Source: Ezakiella coagulans
GTDB taxonomy: Bacteria > Bacillota > Clostridia > Tissierellales > Peptoniphilaceae
Direction of reading: 5' to 3'
Assembly: GCF_003096635.1 (NCBI RefSeq)
Contig: NZ_QEKV01000004.1
Location: 1-64,000, forward strand
DNA: 64,000 nucleotides
Notes under the pieces: model-generated
Seen by the model: the letters and a program-made list of their open reading frames with translations, nothing else
What the model was told of the DNA's origin: nothing
The model's database searches: none
In this document: positions 60,526 to 64,000 of the stretch, in pieces
How the letters are laid out: every line of letters starts with the position of its first letter
Position numbering within the stretch: position 1 is the first letter of the stretch
Program-made: the position numbers and the translations under genes

Positions 60526-61908
60526 TTATTGTGTTCTAATTGCTTCGAGAGGGGAAAGCTTCGTTGCTTTACGAGCAGGGTAGTATCCACTTAAAATTCC
60601 GACTATAGTCGCAAATAAAAGTGCAACGAGTATGAGCCATATTGGAATTATAGAAATTTTTCCTTCTCCCATCATAGGGAGGCCTCCCATCATTCCGCCC
60701 ATGTCATCAGGATTACCTTTTTTTGAAAGATAATTTATGATGGCACTCGCTATATAACTTACGCCAATGCCCAAGGCACCTCCAAAAAGTCCAATAAACG
60801 CAGCTTCTGTCAAAAACATTTTTTTGATGTCTGAAACATTAGCACCGATAACTTTCATAATGCCGATTTCCTTGATGCGTTCATAGATACTCATAACCAT
60901 AGTATTTGCAATTCCGATTGCAGCAACAAGAAGACTGACGGCACCGATTCCGCCAAGTATTTTTTGTGTACTTTCAACATTTTTGTTTAAAGCGTCGGTT
61001 GCTTGAAGATTTGATTGAGCGTTGTATCCAAGTGCTTTGACCTTGTCATTTACAGCTCTCATATTCTTAATATCATCGACTTTGACAATAATGCTGGAAT
61101 ACTTGCTTGTGCTGTTTCTGTCTCTGTATCCCATTCCGCCGACCATTCCATCAGCTTTTTGCTTATCGTTCTCACGTTTGATTTCTCTTTTTAATTTCAA
61201 TGCAAAATCCATTGGTATATATACATTATATGCGGTTTCCCAATCCTCTTCGGGAAGTTCTCCAACAACTTTTATTTTGTGAGTCTTTGAATATTTTCTT
61301 TGTTCAGTTTCCGGGTCATAGCCCTCTCCAATATTCATTGTTATCGGATCCTTCTCAAGGTCGACAAGCGTTTTATCCGGATCATTCATGTCATTCATTC
61401 TGCCGCCTCTACTTTTTTGATCGTACCATGAACGTTTGAGACCGCCACCGAAGACAGCTACTTCTCCGTCAGAAGCTTCAAGAAAACGACCCCATTGCAT
61501 TTCCGGATTCAATAGTGCATATTTTTCAGGGTCCACACCAATGATTTGTGCAAAGTTTGAATATTTTTTAGAGGCGATGTCAACTCCATCAACTTCCAAA
61601 GTCGGAATTGTCACTTGTACATTTTCAATTTTCGAAATTTCTTCAATTGCTTTATCATCAAGTGGTTTTGCATCTTTTTGTTTCTGTGTCTCAGGATCGT
61701 AAATAGGGTAGGAAACAACTTTTATAACATCAACCGGACCCATTTGAGCTAGAAGCTTTTTGTTTTGCTCCTTCATGCCGAAGCCGAGGCTCAAGGTGGT
61801 GATGATTGATGCTGTGCCGATTATAACACCAAGCACCGTCAAAAGAGTTCTAAGTTTCCTACGCCAAAGATTTCCAAGAGACATCTTAATTAAATCTAAA
61901 TTAGACAT
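60526..61908 (-). CDS. MacB-like ABC transporter permease
   Basis: 460-aa FtsX/MacB-type permease. One N-terminal helix (about 18-40: RTLLTVLGVIIGTASIITTLSLGFG), a large extracytoplasmic domain (about 45-320), then three C-terminal helices with GIANTMVMSIYERIKEIGIMKVIGA (FtsX motif) and a final GYYPARKATKLSPLEAIR. The ABC ATPase is not in the window and should lie to the right of the upstream gene or elsewhere. A Gly/Met-rich loop (MGGMMGGLPMMGE) lies between helices. It overlaps the upstream gene by 8 bases. Confidence 0.9.
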   Translation of the reverse strand: MSNLDLIKMSLGNLWRRKLRTLLTVLGVIIGTASIITTLSLGFGMKEQNKKLLAQMGPVDVIKVVSYPIYDPETQKQKDAKPLDDKAIEEISKIENVQVTIPTLEVDGVDIASKKYSNFAQIIGVDPEKYALLNPEMQWGRFLEASDGEVAVFGGGLKRSWYDQKSRGGRMNDMNDPDKTLVDLEKDPITMNIGEGYDPETEQRKYSKTHKIKVVGELPEEDWETAYNVYIPMDFALKLKREIKRENDKQKADGMVGGMGYRDRNSTSKYSSIIVKVDDIKNMRAVNDKVKALGYNAQSNLQATDALNKNVESTQKILGGIGAVSLLVAAIGIANTMVMSIYERIKEIGIMKVIGANVSDIKKMFLTEAAFIGLFGGALGIGVSYIASAIINYLSKKGNPDDMGGMMGGLPMMGEGKISIIPIWLILVALLFATIVGILSGYYPARKATKLSPLEAIRTQ

Positions 61909-64000
61909 CTAAAGTCAAATCCTTTGTTTCTTTTTTCTTTTTTAATTTTTTTACAACTACAAATGTGATTCCACCGACTGCAAGAAGTCCAACCCAAAGA
62001 TACCATTTCTTTAAAATATTTAAAATTTTATCTTTAAGTCCCGGTTCTTCAGCAGGCATTTGATTTTCCGGAGCATTCGGGTCAAAAGCCGGAGCTTCTG
62101 AGACTGTGTATTTTACTTCTTTTTTAACTTCTTGTTTTTTACCGGTTGAGTCTTCGTAGGAAAATACAATATTTCCTTTCTTTTCTCCAGCTTCCATTGC
62201 ATTTACTTGAATGTCGTAATTTTCAGTTGAACCTTCGAGGAATTTTCCGACATAATAAGTTGAATTTTGTGCTTCCAACTCATCTGATTCAAAACGAACC
62301 ATCATGTTGTAGAGTGTAACTTTTCCGGTGTTATAGAATGTAACGGAAAGTGGAGTACCTTCGCCGACATTAAATGCCTCTTGTGTTTGAACTTCACCAA
62401 TTTCAAGTCTCGATGATTGAACAACTGGGATACCGATTTCTTCTTCGGCTTTAAATTGGTTATTAGAGCCATCTTCATATTCAAATGAACATGTTACATT
62501 ATATGTCTTTGCCGTTGCATCAGGGACAGTGTAAAGATTTATAGTTTTTTGAACTACACCATTTGGCATAATCTTGTCGATGAAGAATGTATTTGAACTG
62601 TCGACAGGTGTAAAGATATTAGAACCTCCTGAATCCTTGCTGTCAGTGCCTTTTGGAGAGTTCATAGAAATCTTTATGTTTTTTACAACCTTTGTTGATG
62701 AAGTGTTTTGGAATTCCAAATCCATTGCAAATTCTTTTCCCGCTTCAGGAAGCTTAGGATTGAAAGTGTATTTTCTGATGATTACTTTCGGAGTCGAAAT
62801 TTTATCTTCTTTTCCATCACCTGAGCTATCTTTCTTTGGATTTGAAACAAATATTCCGGAATACTGTTCAGTTGTTAGAGGATCGCCTTCAGTTTGGTCT
62901 TCGTCTCTATATTCAACTTTGATTGTAATCGGATAGTTTTGTGTTGAACTTGCAGGCGTTGCAAGATAGGTAAAGCTGAAACTTTGAGTTTCTCCAGGTG
63001 CGAGGGTTTCAATGAAATGTTGACTGATTGATTTATTTACAAGCCCGTCACCTTCAACGCTGCTCTTAATCAAAACTCTCTTTGCTGCTTTCTTTCCTCT
63101 GTTTGTAACGTCAAACGATAGGGTAGAGGACTTGCCCGGATAAAGTGTGTTTGCCGGTGTTACAAGATTTTCAATAACAACACTTGAAACATTTGATGGG
63201 TCTTTTTTTAGAGTTAAGAAAAATGATTTTTCGCTTTTTGATTGTCCGCCTTCAATGTGTTGATCGAAATAAGAAAGAGTTACTTTGAACTCATGGTTGC
63301 CGGCTTTTGCATTAGGTCCGGCTGAAAGAACAAAACTAACACGCTTTTCTTCATTTGGAAGAATGGTGTCGAAGTTTTTAACATTAAAGTCTCTTTCGAG
63401 CGTAAATCCGTCAGAACTCATTCCTTCAAGTCTAACCTCAACGTTGTTTATTTCATTATCGGTAGGGTTTTTTATCGTAAATCCGGCAATGACATCTTCT
63501 CCCGGGGCAATATTCATATTGTTCGGCATAACTCTTATGTCGGAAAGAACAAGTCTGGAAGCTTGTCTAGGATCATATTCAACCCTTACATAGGTTGTGA
63601 CGCTTTTTGTTTGTCCGTCGCTAGTATATACGTTAATGTCAATAGGATATGTTCCAGGCTGTGCATTGTTTGCAATTTGCACGGTAAATTGAAGGTCAAT
63701 TGATCCCCCCATCATTCTTCCTCTGAATTCTTTACCAGGCATTCTTTCGTCTGAGCCTTTCAGCATAAAAATATTATTATTTCCTTTAGAGTCAGCGTTT
63801 CCGCTAATTGTAAAATATCTGCCAATCATTGGAAATCCACTTTGATCTAATGGATAGTTGAAGTCAACAAACGCACGGATTTCCTTTGTTTCACCAGGTT
63901 TGCCGACAACAGTGCTACTTGCACTTATATGTGTAATTGATGATGGTGCAGCTTGTGAAGGGGGAGTTGAGGGTTCGGTTACTCCTCCATCGCCAGGTTT
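61901..64000 (-). CDS. Large secreted COG1361/NEW3-like repeat protein, 5' end outside
   Basis: At least 699 aa are encoded and the frame stays open to the right edge, so the start is missing. The visible part has repeated immunoglobulin-like modules of the NEW3/CARDB/COG1361 S-layer-like type (NMNIAPGEDVIAGFTIKNPTDNEINNVEVRL; NTLYPGKSSTLSFDVTNRGKKAAKRVLI; LPEAGKEFAMDLEFQNTSSTKVVKNI). It ends with one helix (WYLWVGLLAVGGITFVVV) and a KKLKKKKE tail, so it is anchored in the membrane facing out. It is co-transcribed with the MacB-like permease; such pairs are thought to form export machines. Confidence 0.85.
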   Translation of the reverse strand, partial: KPGDGGVTEPSTPPSQAAPSSITHISASSTVVGKPGETKEIRAFVDFNYPLDQSGFPMIGRYFTISGNADSKGNNNIFMLKGSDERMPGKEFRGRMMGGSIDLQFTVQIANNAQPGTYPIDINVYTSDGQTKSVTTYVRVEYDPRQASRLVLSDIRVMPNNMNIAPGEDVIAGFTIKNPTDNEINNVEVRLEGMSSDGFTLERDFNVKNFDTILPNEEKRVSFVLSAGPNAKAGNHEFKVTLSYFDQHIEGGQSKSEKSFFLTLKKDPSNVSSVVIENLVTPANTLYPGKSSTLSFDVTNRGKKAAKRVLIKSSVEGDGLVNKSISQHFIETLAPGETQSFSFTYLATPASSTQNYPITIKVEYRDEDQTEGDPLTTEQYSGIFVSNPKKDSSGDGKEDKISTPKVIIRKYTFNPKLPEAGKEFAMDLEFQNTSSTKVVKNIKISMNSPKGTDSKDSGGSNIFTPVDSSNTFFIDKIMPNGVVQKTINLYTVPDATAKTYNVTCSFEYEDGSNNQFKAEEEIGIPVVQSSRLEIGEVQTQEAFNVGEGTPLSVTFYNTGKVTLYNMMVRFESDELEAQNSTYYVGKFLEGSTENYDIQVNAMEAGEKKGNIVFSYEDSTGKKQEVKKEVKYTVSEAPAFDPNAPENQMPAEEPGLKDKILNILKKWYLWVGLLAVGGITFVVVKKLKKKKETKDLTLDV

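Overview
The window looks like chromosome of a low-GC, Gram-positive, anaerobic, non-sporulating Firmicute. The evidence is AT-rich DNA with strong AGGAGG ribosome sites, many TTG starts, T-box and FMN riboswitches, an apparent UGA-encoded selenoprotein, and a Bacillus-like glmU-prs-ctc-pth-mfd-spoVB-yabN gene order from which the sporulation-only genes are missing. Secreted proteins with copper-amine-oxidase-like stalk domains and the general gene content point towards the Tissierellia/Peptoniphilaceae (Peptoniphilus/Fenollaria-like). That placement is an inference, not a database match.

Region 1 (1-10.75 kb): a rhodanese lipoprotein, then a compact cluster (TIGR04282-type transferase fused to an APH-like kinase, two TVP38/TMEM64 membrane proteins, a TIGR04283-type glycosyltransferase, a CCG-domain Fe-S protein and a C_GCAxxG_C_C redox protein), then a YnjBCD-like ABC importer with a nucleoside hydrolase. 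Region 2 (10.75-18.8 kb) is accessory. It holds a gene-free A/C-rich repeat tract, a strong promoter, a candidate ~290-nt structured RNA closed by a perfect 15-bp helix, two secreted proteins, and a lone tnpB element. The element sits exactly at the 5' edge of a second, headless copy of the 3' module of the upstream surface-protein gene.

Region 3 (18.8-29 kb): a YdjY-type lipoprotein, lon-engB followed by an ArsM-like methyltransferase with an in-frame UGA at the catalytic Cys position and a SECIS-like hairpin, tyrS with a compact T-box, superoxide dismutase, an RlmL-like methyltransferase, a PAS-SpoIIE phosphatase, rqcP and divIC. Region 4 (29-46.6 kb): a tRNA-Asn-type T-box ahead of asnS-leuS-(membrane)-glmU-prs-pth-mfd-foldase without an obvious internal terminator, then ctc, a SpoVB-like flippase, a truncated YabN, HU, gpmA, a corrinoid adenosyltransferase and an EamA transporter.

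Region 5 (46.6-64 kb): four tRNA genes (Gly, His, Lys, Leu), a histidine phosphatase, iadA, thyX, a DUF503 protein, nth, pepF, cdaA-cdaR for c-di-AMP, an FMN riboswitch with ribU, RNase H, mscL with a zinc ribbon, a MATE transporter, a DegV protein, a stalk-domain protein, and a MacB-like permease behind a large secreted repeat-domain protein that runs off the right edge.

All functions come from motif recognition by eye; no database search was run.
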